64,000 nt of DNA, from assembly GCA_964471115.1 (NCBI GenBank), contig CAYYFE010000001.1, positions 1-64,000 on the forward strand, in the 5' to 3' direction. This document shows positions 1 to 9,668 of this stretch, piece by piece. The notes below the pieces were generated by a model. It was not told the origin of the DNA. It was given only the letters and a program-made list of their open reading frames with translations, and ran no database searches. The DNA comes from SYFT01 sp964471115. Its GTDB lineage: Bacteria; Acidobacteriota; Vicinamibacteria; Vicinamibacterales; SCN-69-37. The stretch's first letter is position 1. Each line of letters begins with the position of its first letter. A program made the position numbers and the translations under genes.

Positions 1-994
1 ACGTGGTGGCCGGCGCCGGGTCGGTGTAGTCGTCGGCGGGCACGTAGATGGCCTGCACCGAGGTGATCGAGCCCTTGCGCGTCGATGTGATGCGCTCCTG
101 CAGCTCACCCATTTCCGTGAGCAGCGTCGGCTGGTAGCCGACGGCCGACGGCATGCGGCCCAGCAGAGCCGACACTTCCGAACCGGCCTGCGTGAACCGG
201 AAGATGTTGTCGATGAACAGGAGCACGTCCTTGTTCTCGGCGTCGCGGAAGTACTCGGCGACCGTCAGCCCCGACAGCGCCACGCGCAGACGCGCGCCCG
301 GCGGCTCCGTCATCTGGCCGTAGACCAGCGCGGCGCGCGACTTGGAGGCGTCATGGGGATCAATGACGCCGCTCTCCTGGAATTCGAGCCACAGGTCGTT
401 GCCTTCGCGCGTCCGTTCGCCGACACCGGCAAACACCGACACGCCGCCGTGTTTCATGGCGATGTTGTGGATGAGCTCCTGGATGATGACCGTCTTGCCG
501 ACGCCGGCGCCGCCGAACAGGCCGATCTTGCCGCCCGTCAGGTACGGCTCGAGCAGGTCGACGACCTTGATGCCCGTCTCGAACATCTTCAGTTCGGTCG
601 ACTGTTCTTCCAGTTTCGGCGCTTCGCGGTGAATCGGCCAGCGCACGTCGCTCTTGACCGGCCGATCCGGGAAGTCCACCGGCTCGCCCAGCACGTTGAG
701 CACGCGGCCCAGCGTCTCGGGCCCGACGGGCATCGAAATCGGCGCGCCCTGGTCGGTGGCCGTCATGCCGCGCTGCAGACCGTCGGTCGGCTTCATGGCG
801 ACGGTGCGGACGCGGTTTTCGCCCAGGTGCTGCTCGACCTCGACGATGACATCAACCGTCTCGGAGCCGGCCTGCCCGGTGATCCGGACGGCGTTGTAAA
901 TCTCCGGCAGGTGTCCGCCTTCGAATTCGACGTCCACGACGGGTCCGATGATCTGGACGACCTTGCCAACCTTCACTGCTTCTGCGACTGCCAT
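1..994 (-). CDS. atpD: ATP synthase F1 beta subunit (3' end outside window)
   Basis: Catalytic beta subunit of F1; it binds ADP and phosphate and makes ATP in the cytoplasmic head of F-type ATP synthase. The ATG is at 994 and 331 codons are visible before the window edge, so roughly the last 140 residues are missing. The N-terminal beta barrel is followed by the Walker A loop GGAGVGKT at residues 161-168, then GERTREGNDL and the Walker B region LLFIDNIFRFTQAGSE. It is the last visible gene of atpH-atpA-atpG-atpD, 11 bp after the atpG stop. Whether atpC follows cannot be seen. Confidence 0.97.
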   Translation of the reverse strand, partial: MAVAEAVKVGKVVQIIGPVVDVEFEGGHLPEIYNAVRITGQAGSETVDVIVEVEQHLGENRVRTVAMKPTDGLQRGMTATDQGAPISMPVGPETLGRVLNVLGEPVDFPDRPVKSDVRWPIHREAPKLEEQSTELKMFETGIKVVDLLEPYLTGGKIGLFGGAGVGKTVIIQELIHNIAMKHGGVSVFAGVGERTREGNDLWLEFQESGVIDPHDASKSRAALVYGQMTEPPGARLRVALSGLTVAEYFRDAENKDVLLFIDNIFRFTQAGSEVSALLGRMPSAVGYQPTLLTEMGELQERITSTRKGSITSVQAIYVPADDYTDPAPATT

Positions 995-1005
995 TCTGGT
1001 TCCTC

Positions 1006-1872
1006 TTATGTGCTCTGAGCGCCGGACACGACTTCGATGATCTCGCGCGTGATCGCGGCCTGACGCACCTTGTTCATCGTGAGGGTCAGCCCCTCGATCA
1101 TCTCCGCCGAGTTGCGCGTGGCGGCATCCATGGCCGTCATCCGCGCCGCATGTTCCGCCGCCGACGACTCCAGCAGCGCGCGCAGCACCTGCGCCTCGAC
1201 CAGCCGCGGCAGCAGCTCGTCGAAGATCCGCTGCGGCGACGGCTCGTACAGATACTCGACGCCGCGGCCCGAATCGGCCGCCGCTTCGATCGGCTGCATC
1301 GGCAGCAGCTGCTCGACCACCAGCTTCTGCGCGATCACCGACTTGAACTCGTTGTAGACCAGGTGCACGCTGTCGACCTTGCCCGCCACGAAGTCCTCGA
1401 TCGCCGGCAGCGCAATGGCCTCGGCCTCCGCGAAACTGATGACCTTGGGCAACGCGGTGTATTCGAACCGGATCGGGAACCCCCGGCGCCCCAGCGCCTC
1501 GCGGCCCTTCTTGCCCACCAGGCCCAGCGAAACCTCGCGGCCGGGATGTTCGCGCAGGAACTGGCCCACCGCCTTGACGATGTTGGTGTTGAACGAGCCG
1601 CAGAGTCCGCGGTCGCTCGTCAGCACGATCAACATCGTGGCGCCCGTCTTCACGCCCGGGCGCTGCACCAGCAGCGGGTGTTTGGTCTGATCCACGCGCG
1701 CCGCGATGCTCGACAACACGTGTTTCGCCTGGCTCGCGAACGGGCGCGTGCCCACCACGCGCTCCTGCGCGCGGCGCAGCTTCGACGCGGCCACCATCTT
1801 CATGGCCTTCGTGATCTGCTGCGTGTTCTTGACGGCGCGAATGCGCCGCCGCATGTCAATCAGTGACGGCAT
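1006..1872 (-). CDS. atpG: ATP synthase F1 gamma subunit
   Basis: Central rotor stalk of F1, coupling proton-driven rotation to catalysis. The protein has 288 residues, normal for the family. The N-terminal helix carries the typical MRRRIRAVKNTQQITKAM pattern and the C-terminal helix the conserved run LTLTMNKVRQAAITREIIEV, the two coiled-coil halves of gamma. The central Rossmann-like part contains LTSDRGLCGSFN. It starts 2 bp after the atpA stop, so it is surely cotranscribed and probably translationally coupled. Confidence 0.97.
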   Translation of the reverse strand: MPSLIDMRRRIRAVKNTQQITKAMKMVAASKLRRAQERVVGTRPFASQAKHVLSSIAARVDQTKHPLLVQRPGVKTGATMLIVLTSDRGLCGSFNTNIVKAVGQFLREHPGREVSLGLVGKKGREALGRRGFPIRFEYTALPKVISFAEAEAIALPAIEDFVAGKVDSVHLVYNEFKSVIAQKLVVEQLLPMQPIEAAADSGRGVEYLYEPSPQRIFDELLPRLVEAQVLRALLESSAAEHAARMTAMDAATRNSAEMIEGLTLTMNKVRQAAITREIIEVVSGAQST

Positions 1873-1874
1873 CT

Positions 1875-3389
<1,515 letters not shown>

Positions 3390-3410
3390 CTGTCGTTCCT
3401 GCGGGTGGGA

Positions 3411-3959
3411 CTATGCCTGCGCCAGCAGCCGCTGGCGCATCTTCTCGAGTTGACGGGTGAGGCTCGCGTCGAACACGACGCTGCCGACGCGGGCGACCAG
3501 GCCGCCAACGATGTCGGGGTTGATGGATTCCTTCAGCTGGACGGTGGCGCCGGAGGCCTCGCCGAGCGCCTGGGCCAGCGCCTCGCGGCGGCCGTCGGGC
3601 AGCGGGTGGGCCGTCACGATTTCCGCGTCGACCACCTTGCGGTGTTCCATGACGCGTGCCGTGTAGGCCGCGGCCACGTCACCGAGCAACGCGAGGCGAT
3701 CGCGATCCGCCAGCATCTGCAGCAGCCGCTTCACTTCGACGGTGAACTCGCCGGCCTGCTTGAAAATCTCGTCCAGGATGGCGCGCTTGCGCGCGGCCGG
3801 CAGCGCCGGCGACGCCAACACCTGCGCCAGCTGCGCGTGACCGTTGACCAGGTCCACAAACGCGTTCAGATCGCGCTCGGCGCGGCCGACATCGCCGGTC
3901 TTGTTCACGACTTCGAAGAGAACCGCGGCATACCGCCGCGCGGCCGAACGTGCACTCAT
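3411..3959 (-). CDS. atpH: ATP synthase F1 delta subunit
   Basis: Delta (OSCP-like) subunit that joins F1 to the peripheral stalk. A longer frame opens at 4010, but I place the start at ATG 3959 (MSARSAARRYAAVLFEVV), which gives 182 residues. This begins with the family's usual first helix and has GGTGGAGG about 12 nt upstream. C-terminal motifs such as INPDIVGGLVARVGSVVFDAS are typical. It is the first gene of the F1 cluster. No atpB, atpE or atpF lies upstream, where selD is found instead, so the F0 genes must be elsewhere. Confidence 0.93.
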   Translation of the reverse strand: MSARSAARRYAAVLFEVVNKTGDVGRAERDLNAFVDLVNGHAQLAQVLASPALPAARKRAILDEIFKQAGEFTVEVKRLLQMLADRDRLALLGDVAAAYTARVMEHRKVVDAEIVTAHPLPDGRREALAQALGEASGATVQLKESINPDIVGGLVARVGSVVFDASLTRQLEKMRQRLLAQA

Positions 3960-3977
3960 GGGCGTTGGGGGCCTCCA

Positions 3978-3998
3978 CCGGGGTTGATCCGACCCCGG
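3978..3998 (-). promoter_or_regulatory. Leader hairpin in front of atpH
   Basis: A perfect 7-bp inverted repeat, CCGGGGT / ACCCCGG with a 7-nt loop, sits between selD and atpH. Its atpH-proximal edge overlaps the first two bases of the Shine-Dalgarno-like GGTGGAGG (3972-3979). A TATAAA -10-like hexamer reads on the minus strand at 4010-4015, just upstream, so the hairpin would be near the 5' end of an F1 transcript. It could instead be a selD terminator, but no T-run follows. Confidence 0.4.
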
Positions 3999-4046
3999 CC
4001 AAACGCACATTTATACCACGCCGAGCGTGTACAGCCGAAGCCGGAG

Positions 4047-5096
4047 TCAGTACAAACGGACCAGTGTGCCGTCTTCGGCCCTCGGTTCGACCTGGCCCAC
4101 GCGGGTGGCGGGCACACCGGCCGCGTGCTGCGCGTCGAGGAACGGGCCGACCGCGCCGGCGCTGATGCAGAACAGGAGGCCGCCGGCCGTCTGCGGATCG
4201 CAGCTCACCAGGAACAATTCGGGACGAACGCCCGGTTCCACCTTCAGGCGGCTGTAGTGGCGCTGGTTCGAACGGCCGCCGCAGGGAAGATTCTTGACGG
4301 CCAGCTCGATTGCGCCAGGAAGCACCGGCAGCAACTGGCTGTCAAACGCCAGGGTGGTGTTGCTGGCCAGGGCGATTTCGGTTGCATGCCCTGAAAGCCC
4401 GAATCCTGTGACGTCCGTGCAGGCCGTAATCACACCGGAGGGCTGACTGCGACCAACCTCAGCGGCCTTTTCGTTGAGGATCGTCATCGAAGCGACGGCA
4501 GCCTTGAGCTGATCATCTGTCGAACGACCAAATTTGGTCGCCCTCACCACGATTCCGGTCCCAAGCGGCTTGGTCAGGACAAGGACATCGCCAACTCGCG
4601 CGCCCGCATTGGTCCAGACCCGGTTCGGATGCACCTCGCCCGTCACTGAATAGCCGAACTTCACCTCGGGGTCGGTCACCGTGTGGCCGCCCAGCAACGC
4701 GACGCCGGCCTCGCGAAGCTTGTCCGACCCGCCCCGGAAGATCTCGCGCACCATCTCAGGCGCCGGCCCATCCTTGGGCAAAGAGGCGATGGCCAGGGCG
4801 GTTCGAGGCCGCCCGCCCATCGCATACACATCGCTCAGCGCATTAACGGCCGCAATCTGACCGAACAGATAGGGATCGTCGACCACCGGCGTGAAGAAGT
4901 CGACCGTCTGCACCCACGCCACGTCATCCGACCACCGATACACACCCGCATCGTCTGAGGTTCGGAAATCGACCATGACGCGGTCGTCCATGTGCGCATA
5001 CGGCAACCCTGTCATCACGGCGTCCAGCTCGGCGGGCCCCAGTTTGCTCGCGCATCCGGCGCAGTCAGCGTATTCAGTCAGGCGTTTGGCAGACAT
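4047..5096 (-). CDS. selD: Selenide, water dikinase (selenophosphate synthase)
   Basis: Makes selenophosphate from selenide and ATP for selenocysteine or selenouridine synthesis. The protein has 349 residues. The N-terminal motif C12-A-G-C15-A-S-K18 places Cys15 three residues before Lys18, matching the Cys17/Lys20 pair of E. coli SelD. This is therefore the cysteine form, not the selenocysteine form. Gly-rich AIR-synthase-type segments (LGGHTVTDPE, VTGFGLSGHA) follow. No selA, selB or selenoprotein gene is visible nearby. It precedes the F1 operon on the same strand with an 87-bp gap. Confidence 0.95.
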   Translation of the reverse strand: MSAKRLTEYADCAGCASKLGPAELDAVMTGLPYAHMDDRVMVDFRTSDDAGVYRWSDDVAWVQTVDFFTPVVDDPYLFGQIAAVNALSDVYAMGGRPRTALAIASLPKDGPAPEMVREIFRGGSDKLREAGVALLGGHTVTDPEVKFGYSVTGEVHPNRVWTNAGARVGDVLVLTKPLGTGIVVRATKFGRSTDDQLKAAVASMTILNEKAAEVGRSQPSGVITACTDVTGFGLSGHATEIALASNTTLAFDSQLLPVLPGAIELAVKNLPCGGRSNQRHYSRLKVEPGVRPELFLVSCDPQTAGGLLFCISAGAVGPFLDAQHAAGVPATRVGQVEPRAEDGTLVRLY

Positions 5097-5113
5097 GTGG
5101 ATGTCCTACGATC

Positions 5114-5162
5114 GAAGTGCGAAGTGCGGAGTGCGAGGTGCGGAGTGCGCGGTGCGGGGTGC
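5114..5162. repeat. Heptamer tandem array, 7 units of RNRGTGC type
   Basis: Seven consecutive units of exactly 7 bp (GAAGTGC, GAAGTGC, GGAGTGC, GAGGTGC, GGAGTGC, GCGGTGC, GGGGTGC) fill most of the spacer between the parB stop (5185) and the selD start (5096). GTGC is invariant and the first three positions vary. The same unit family recurs at 6946-7057 beside parA. The spacer is non-coding. Confidence 0.9.
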
Positions 5163-5184
5163 GGAGCCAGTGAAGCCATCGGAG

Positions 5185-6063
5185 TCAGTTGCCGGTGAGG
5201 TGTTCGTACAACCGCTGCAGCTCGTCTTCGTTCACAAAGTCGACTTCAATCCGGCCGCCCTTGCCTTTGCGCACGATACGGACACGGGTGCCCAGGGCGA
5301 GTTTCAACTGATCCTCCGCCGCGCGGGTGTTGGGATCGGCCTTGCCGGCCCCCTTGGTCTTCGGCTCGGGCTTCGCTTCGGTTTCATGCCGGACCAGCGC
5401 CTCGGTCTCGCGCACCGACAACCCTTTCGCGATGACGTCACGCCCCACGCGCCGCTGCGCGACTTCGTCGGGCAGCGACAGCAACGCGCGCGCGTGTCCC
5501 ATCGAGAGCGCGCCTTCGTCGAGCGCGGCGCGGATCTCCGCCGGCAGGCGGAGCAGCCGCATGTAGTTGGCGACGGTCGCGCGGTCCTTGCCCACCTGTG
5601 CGGCGATCGACTCCTGCGACAGCTGGAACTCGTCGGTGAGGCGGCGGTACGCCTGCGCTTCCTCGATGGGTGAGAGGTTCTCGCGCTGGATGTTTTCAAT
5701 GAGCGCGACTTCCAGCAGCTTGTCGTCGGGCACCTCGCGCACCGCGACGGGCACCTTGAGCAAGCCGGCGCGCTGCGCCGCGCGCCAGCGCCGTTCACCC
5801 GCGACGATCTCGTACTGCTCGCCGGCCTTGCGAACGATGATCGGCTGGATGACGCCGTTGGCGCGAATGGACTGCGCCAGGTCTTCCAGGCGCGCATCGT
5901 CCATGTGCACACGCGGCTGGCGCGGATTGGGCGTCAGCAGATCGATGTCCAACTCGAGTGGACGCGTGCGTTCCACCGCGGTCTCTCGCGGCGCGGGCGG
6001 CGGCGTGCTGGGAATCAGTGCGCTGAGTCCGCGGCCAAGCGCGGGTCGTTTAGGTGCGGCCAT
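5185..6063 (-). CDS. parB: Chromosome partitioning protein ParB
   Basis: CTP-dependent DNA clamp that loads at parS and spreads, marking the origin for segregation. The protein has 292 residues. The N-terminal tail KRPALGRGLSALIP resembles the ParA-stimulating peptide. GERRWRA at residues 89-95 and ENIQR at 123-127 are the CTP/parS-domain boxes, followed by the helix-turn-helix around LSQESIAAQVGKDRATVANYMRLL and a C-terminal dimerisation domain. It lies 28 bp downstream of parA in the same operon, and a near-consensus parS is present at 7132-7147. Confidence 0.97.
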   Translation of the reverse strand: MAAPKRPALGRGLSALIPSTPPPAPRETAVERTRPLELDIDLLTPNPRQPRVHMDDARLEDLAQSIRANGVIQPIIVRKAGEQYEIVAGERRWRAAQRAGLLKVPVAVREVPDDKLLEVALIENIQRENLSPIEEAQAYRRLTDEFQLSQESIAAQVGKDRATVANYMRLLRLPAEIRAALDEGALSMGHARALLSLPDEVAQRRVGRDVIAKGLSVRETEALVRHETEAKPEPKTKGAGKADPNTRAAEDQLKLALGTRVRIVRKGKGGRIEVDFVNEDELQRLYEHLTGN

Positions 6064-6091
6064 TGGCGTGCTCCATGTGCGTCATGGTGGA

Positions 6092-6874
6092 CTACCGTGA
6101 TCGCGACAGGAACTCGCGCGCCAGGGCGAGGTAGGCTTCGGCGCCTCGCGAGCGCGCGTCGTGAAGGATGACGGGCACGCCGAAGCTGGGCGCCTCGCCG
6201 AGCCGGACGTTCCGGGGGATCACCGTCTTGAAGACCTGGTCGCCGAAGTACTCGCGGATGTTGCCGCCGACCTGCTGCCCAAGGTTGGTCCGGTCGTCAT
6301 ACATCGTCAACAACACGCCCTCGACCGCGAGTGTGGGATTGAGCGATTCGCGCACGCGATCGAGCGTGGCCATCAGCTCGGCGATGCCCTCGAGCGCGAA
6401 GTATTCGCAATTGAGAGGAATCAGCACGCTGTCGGCCGCGACCAGGGCGTTGAGTGTGAGCAGGCCGAGCGAGGGCGGCGAATCGATGAAGATGAAGTCG
6501 TACTCGCCACGCAGCGCGTCGACGAACCGCTTCAGGCGTTTGTCGCGGTCAGGCAGTGTCACCAGTTCGATCTCGGCGCCGGTCAGATGGCGATCGGCGG
6601 GGACGAGGCTGAGGTGATCGATCTGGGTGGGCAGCACGAAGTCGCGCGCGACGATGGGTTCGGTGGCGGTCAGCGCGTCGTAGATCGTGCCGGCCTCCGT
6701 CGCCTGGTCCTTGAGGCCGACGCCTGAGGTCAGGTTGGCCTGCGGATCCATGTCGATGAGCAGGACGCGCTGATCGGCGAGGGCGAGGGAAGCGGCCAGG
6801 TTGATGGCGGTGGTCGTCTTGGCGACGCCGCCCTTCTGGTTTGAAACCGCAATCACCCTGGTTTGTTTGGTCAT
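6092..6874 (-). CDS. parA: Chromosome partitioning ATPase ParA (Soj)
   Basis: Walker-type ATPase that binds DNA non-specifically and moves ParB-parS complexes. The protein has 260 residues. The deviant Walker A motif KGGVAKTT is at residues 14-21, with the signature lysine K14. It is followed by LLIDMDPQANLTSG and the Walker B region FIFIDSPPSLGLLTLNAL. The start overlaps no other gene. The 280-bp space upstream, before rsmG, carries a heptamer array and a parS site. Confidence 0.97.
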   Translation of the reverse strand: MTKQTRVIAVSNQKGGVAKTTTAINLAASLALADQRVLLIDMDPQANLTSGVGLKDQATEAGTIYDALTATEPIVARDFVLPTQIDHLSLVPADRHLTGAEIELVTLPDRDKRLKRFVDALRGEYDFIFIDSPPSLGLLTLNALVAADSVLIPLNCEYFALEGIAELMATLDRVRESLNPTLAVEGVLLTMYDDRTNLGQQVGGNIREYFGDQVFKTVIPRNVRLGEAPSFGVPVILHDARSRGAEAYLALAREFLSRSR

Positions 6875-6945
6875 ATGACAGTAAAATTTGGCATCCCGCC
6901 GCCAACGCAGGTTGAAATTCTACACCCACAGGCGCCAACCACACA

Positions 6946-7057
6946 GCAGTGCGGAGTGCGAGGTGCAGAGTGCGAAGTGCGAAGTGCGGAGTGCGAGGTG
7001 CGGAGTGCGCTGTGCCGAGTGCGGAGTGCGAGGTGCGGAGTGCGAGGTGCGCGGCGC
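6946..7057. repeat. Heptamer tandem array, about 16 units of RNRGTGC type
   Basis: Sixteen contiguous 7-bp units with no slippage run from GCAGTGC (6946) to GCGGCGC (7051-7057). GGAGTGC and GAGGTGC alternate over much of the length. An inverted copy of the array start, reading CAGCAGTGCGAAGTGCGGAG on the minus strand, lies at about 7103-7122, so the array is bracketed by inverted ends. It occupies the parA-rsmG spacer next to parS. No promoter could be assigned inside it. Confidence 0.9.
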
Positions 7058-7131
7058 AGCGTTCAGAAGCGCCGTGGCGCTCGAGTGCGCAAGGCAGAAC
7101 CCCTCCGCACTTCGCACTGCTGTTGCCCGAA

Positions 7132-7147
7132 CGTTCCACGTGGAACA
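7132..7147. promoter_or_regulatory. parS centromere site
   Basis: CGTTCCACGTGGAACA matches the parS form TGTTCCACGTGGAACA at 15 of 16 positions and is palindromic over its central 14 bases. It lies in the parA-rsmG spacer, 8 bp downstream of the rsmG stop, close to the parAB genes that would use it and about 7 kb from dnaA. Confidence 0.88.
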
Positions 7148-7154
7148 TCCAGGC

Positions 7155-7811
7155 TCAGAAGAGCCGGGCGTCCTTGTTCATGACCACAAGGTGACTACCG
7201 ATCGATGGAAGAAGCACCTCCCGGTGGCCCGAGAGGAAGGGCGGCAGAAAGTCGGCCTGTGCCGACGATTCGGCGCCGAACATGAAGAGCCGTCCGCCTG
7301 GCTTGAGAAAAGCCTGAATTGCCGTGAGCAGCTTCTTGTCTGGTCGAACGGCTCTGACCGTCACGATATCCATGGATTCATGAAAGTCAGCCCGCGACAG
7401 TAACTCCTCGAGCCGGCAGTTTTCGACGGCCGCACGCTCCAGCGACAACTGACGCAGCGATTCCCTGAGGAAGGCGCACTTCCTGACTTTGACCTCAACC
7501 ATCGTGAGATGCAGGCGAGGCGAGGCCAGGAGCAGGGGAATCGCGGGCGACCCGCCGCCGCTGCCAACATCCATCGCCTTGGTCTCGTCCGGCCTCAATC
7601 GCTTCGCAGCAAGAACGGGCTCCACCACCAGCCGGTCCACCGCATCGTCAGACAACGGGTCCAGTGGGAGGGCAGTGAGGTTGATCTTGCGATTCCACTT
7701 GGCCAGCAGTTCGACGTAAGCAGCAAGATCGAGGACGAGGCTCGCGGGAGCCTCGGCGCCCGCCTTTTGCAGACGACGGGTGATTCGGTTGACCAGGTCG
7801 CGATCGGCCAC
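7155..7811 (-). CDS. rsmG: 16S rRNA (guanine-N7) methyltransferase
   Basis: SAM-dependent methyltransferase that modifies G527 (E. coli numbering) of 16S rRNA. The protein has 218 residues. The SAM-binding loop MDVGSGGGSPAIPLLL has its glycines at residues 83-87 (usual form GSGxGxP), and the upstream KWNRKINLTAL motif is characteristic of RsmG (GidB). It follows mnmG by 40 bp in the conserved origin-proximal order mnmE-mnmG-rsmG-parA-parB. Confidence 0.96.
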   Translation of the reverse strand: MADRDLVNRITRRLQKAGAEAPASLVLDLAAYVELLAKWNRKINLTALPLDPLSDDAVDRLVVEPVLAAKRLRPDETKAMDVGSGGGSPAIPLLLASPRLHLTMVEVKVRKCAFLRESLRQLSLERAAVENCRLEELLSRADFHESMDIVTVRAVRPDKKLLTAIQAFLKPGGRLFMFGAESSAQADFLPPFLSGHREVLLPSIGSHLVVMNKDARLF

Positions 7812-7851
7812 GGAGAGATTGTCGGCTGAAAGGGAAGGCCCGCGCAGGTTG

Positions 7852-9666
7852 TCAGCGAGACAATCGTGCCGCCAGGATGGCCACGGCGGCCGGTGTCACC
7901 CCAGGCACCCGGCCAGCCTGGCCAAGTGTCGACGGCTTCACGGCTGAGAGTCGCTCGACGACCTCGGTGGAGAGTCCAGGGATGCCGGAGTACGAAAAAC
8001 TGTCCGGAATCGGTCGATCCAGCTGTTTTTCGACCCTTGAGCGCTGCTGCTGATGGCGAACGAGGTAGCCGCGATACTTGCACTCGGCCTCCAGCGTGGC
8101 GCGATCGATCTCTCGCTGTTCGTCGAGTTCCAGCCCACAGCCGGCCTCCAACACCTGGTCCACCGTCACCAGCGGCCGGCCCAGCGCCTCTGCCGCAGTG
8201 GAATGGAGTCCGCCGATCTGGACGCGCGTCTGTGACAGTTTGTAACGGTTGTGCTCCAGCCGCTGCCGGCGCGCCTCAAATGTGTTCCACCGCGCGTCCG
8301 ACACCAACCCTATCGCCCGGCCGGTGGGCGTCAGTCTGAGATCGGCGTTGTCGATCCGCAGCGCCAAACGATTCTCGGCGCGCGACGTGAACATGCGGTA
8401 CGGCTCCAGGCAGCCCTGAGTGATCAAATCGTCGACGAGCGTGCCGATGTATGACTCCGCGCGGTCAAACACCACCGCCGGTTCGCCCGTCGCAACCCGC
8501 GCTGCATTGATGCCCGCCACGATCCCCTGGGCCGCGGCCTCTTCGTAACCGGACGTGCCGTTGATCTGCCCCGCGAGAAACAACCCGGGCACTCGTTTGG
8601 TCTCGAGCGCGTGTGTCAGTTCCGTCGGCTGGATGAAATCGTACTCCACCGCGTACGCATGGCGCATCACGACGGCGTCTTCCAGCCCTGGCAACGACCG
8701 CACGATGGACTCCTGCACCTGCGCGGGCAGACTCATCGAAAGGCCGTTGACATAGATCTCGTCGACGTCCAACCCTTCGGGTTCGAGGAAGATCTGGTGG
8801 CGCTCCTTGTCGGGGAACCGCATGACCTTGTCTTCCAGTGACGGACAGTAACGGGGACCAATCCCCGTGATCCGTCCGTTGTAGAGCGGCGACCGCCCGA
8901 TGTTCGCGCGCACGAGGGCATGCGCCTCCGGCGTCGTGTGCACGATGTGGCACTCGATCTGGGGCGAGCGGATCTCGCGGGTCACGAACGAGAAGGGCAC
9001 GGGCGGCCAGTCGCCGGGGTCGCGCGCGAAGCGGCTGAAATCAATGCTGTGGCGATTGAGCCGCGGCGGCGTCCCGGTCTTGAGCCGGCCCATTTGGAAT
9101 CCGAACCCGCGAAGCGACTCGGCCAGGTCGTGGGTGGGCGGCTCGCCGGCCCTGCCCGAAGGCCGGCTCACATCACCGATATGCACCACGCCGTTCAGGA
9201 AGGTGCCTGTGGTCACGACAAGCGCGCGACAGCCCACATGTTCGCCGCTTTCGAATGACAGACCCACCACGCGCCCGGCGTCCACCAGCACCCGCCCGGC
9301 ACGCTCGAAGATCCAGGTGATGTGTGACTCCGCCTCGAGCGCCTCGCGCACCCAGGTACCGTAGCGCCGCTTGTCCGCCTGCGCTCGCGGCGACCACACC
9401 GCGGGCCCGCGGCTGCGATTGAGCAACTTGAACTGGATGCCGGTGGCGTCAATCGCGAGCCCCATGAGCCCGCCCAACGCATCGATCTCGCGCACGAGAT
9501 GGCCCTTGGCGGTGCCACCGATCGCCGGGTTGCACGGCATCAGTGCCACGGTGTCCGGCGAGAGCGTACACAGCCCCACCCGACATCCGAGGCGGGCCGC
9601 AGCCCAGGCCGCTTCACATCCGGCATGTCCCGCGCCGATGACAATGACGTCGTAGTCGGCACGCAT
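7852..9666 (-). CDS. mnmG: tRNA uridine-5-carboxymethylaminomethyl modification enzyme
   Basis: FAD protein that, with MnmE, installs the cmnm5 group on U34 of several tRNAs. The protein has 604 residues. The dinucleotide-binding motif VIGAGHAGCEAA is at residues 9-20, and GTFLNGVVHIG, PRYCPSLEDK and the C-terminal helical domain (SYSGIPGLSTEVVERL) are all present. The mnmG stop lies 40 bp before rsmG, and its start is 2 bp after the mnmE stop, consistent with production of both partners from one message. Confidence 0.98.
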   Translation of the reverse strand: MRADYDVIVIGAGHAGCEAAWAAARLGCRVGLCTLSPDTVALMPCNPAIGGTAKGHLVREIDALGGLMGLAIDATGIQFKLLNRSRGPAVWSPRAQADKRRYGTWVREALEAESHITWIFERAGRVLVDAGRVVGLSFESGEHVGCRALVVTTGTFLNGVVHIGDVSRPSGRAGEPPTHDLAESLRGFGFQMGRLKTGTPPRLNRHSIDFSRFARDPGDWPPVPFSFVTREIRSPQIECHIVHTTPEAHALVRANIGRSPLYNGRITGIGPRYCPSLEDKVMRFPDKERHQIFLEPEGLDVDEIYVNGLSMSLPAQVQESIVRSLPGLEDAVVMRHAYAVEYDFIQPTELTHALETKRVPGLFLAGQINGTSGYEEAAAQGIVAGINAARVATGEPAVVFDRAESYIGTLVDDLITQGCLEPYRMFTSRAENRLALRIDNADLRLTPTGRAIGLVSDARWNTFEARRQRLEHNRYKLSQTRVQIGGLHSTAAEALGRPLVTVDQVLEAGCGLELDEQREIDRATLEAECKYRGYLVRHQQQRSRVEKQLDRPIPDSFSYSGIPGLSTEVVERLSAVKPSTLGQAGRVPGVTPAAVAILAARLSR

Positions 9667-9668
9667 GT

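Noticed and set aside
4047..5096. Selenocysteine codon in selD
   Set aside because: The catalytic position is encoded as a normal Cys codon; there is no in-frame TGA in the gene.
6946..7057. CRISPR array
   Set aside because: Units are 7 bp with no spacers, and no cas gene is present.
6888..7403. Frames reading through the heptamer array near parS, with Cys/Glu/Val repeats
   Set aside because: A 7-bp repeat read in three frames gives artificial peptide repeats; there is no start signal and parS lies inside the frames.
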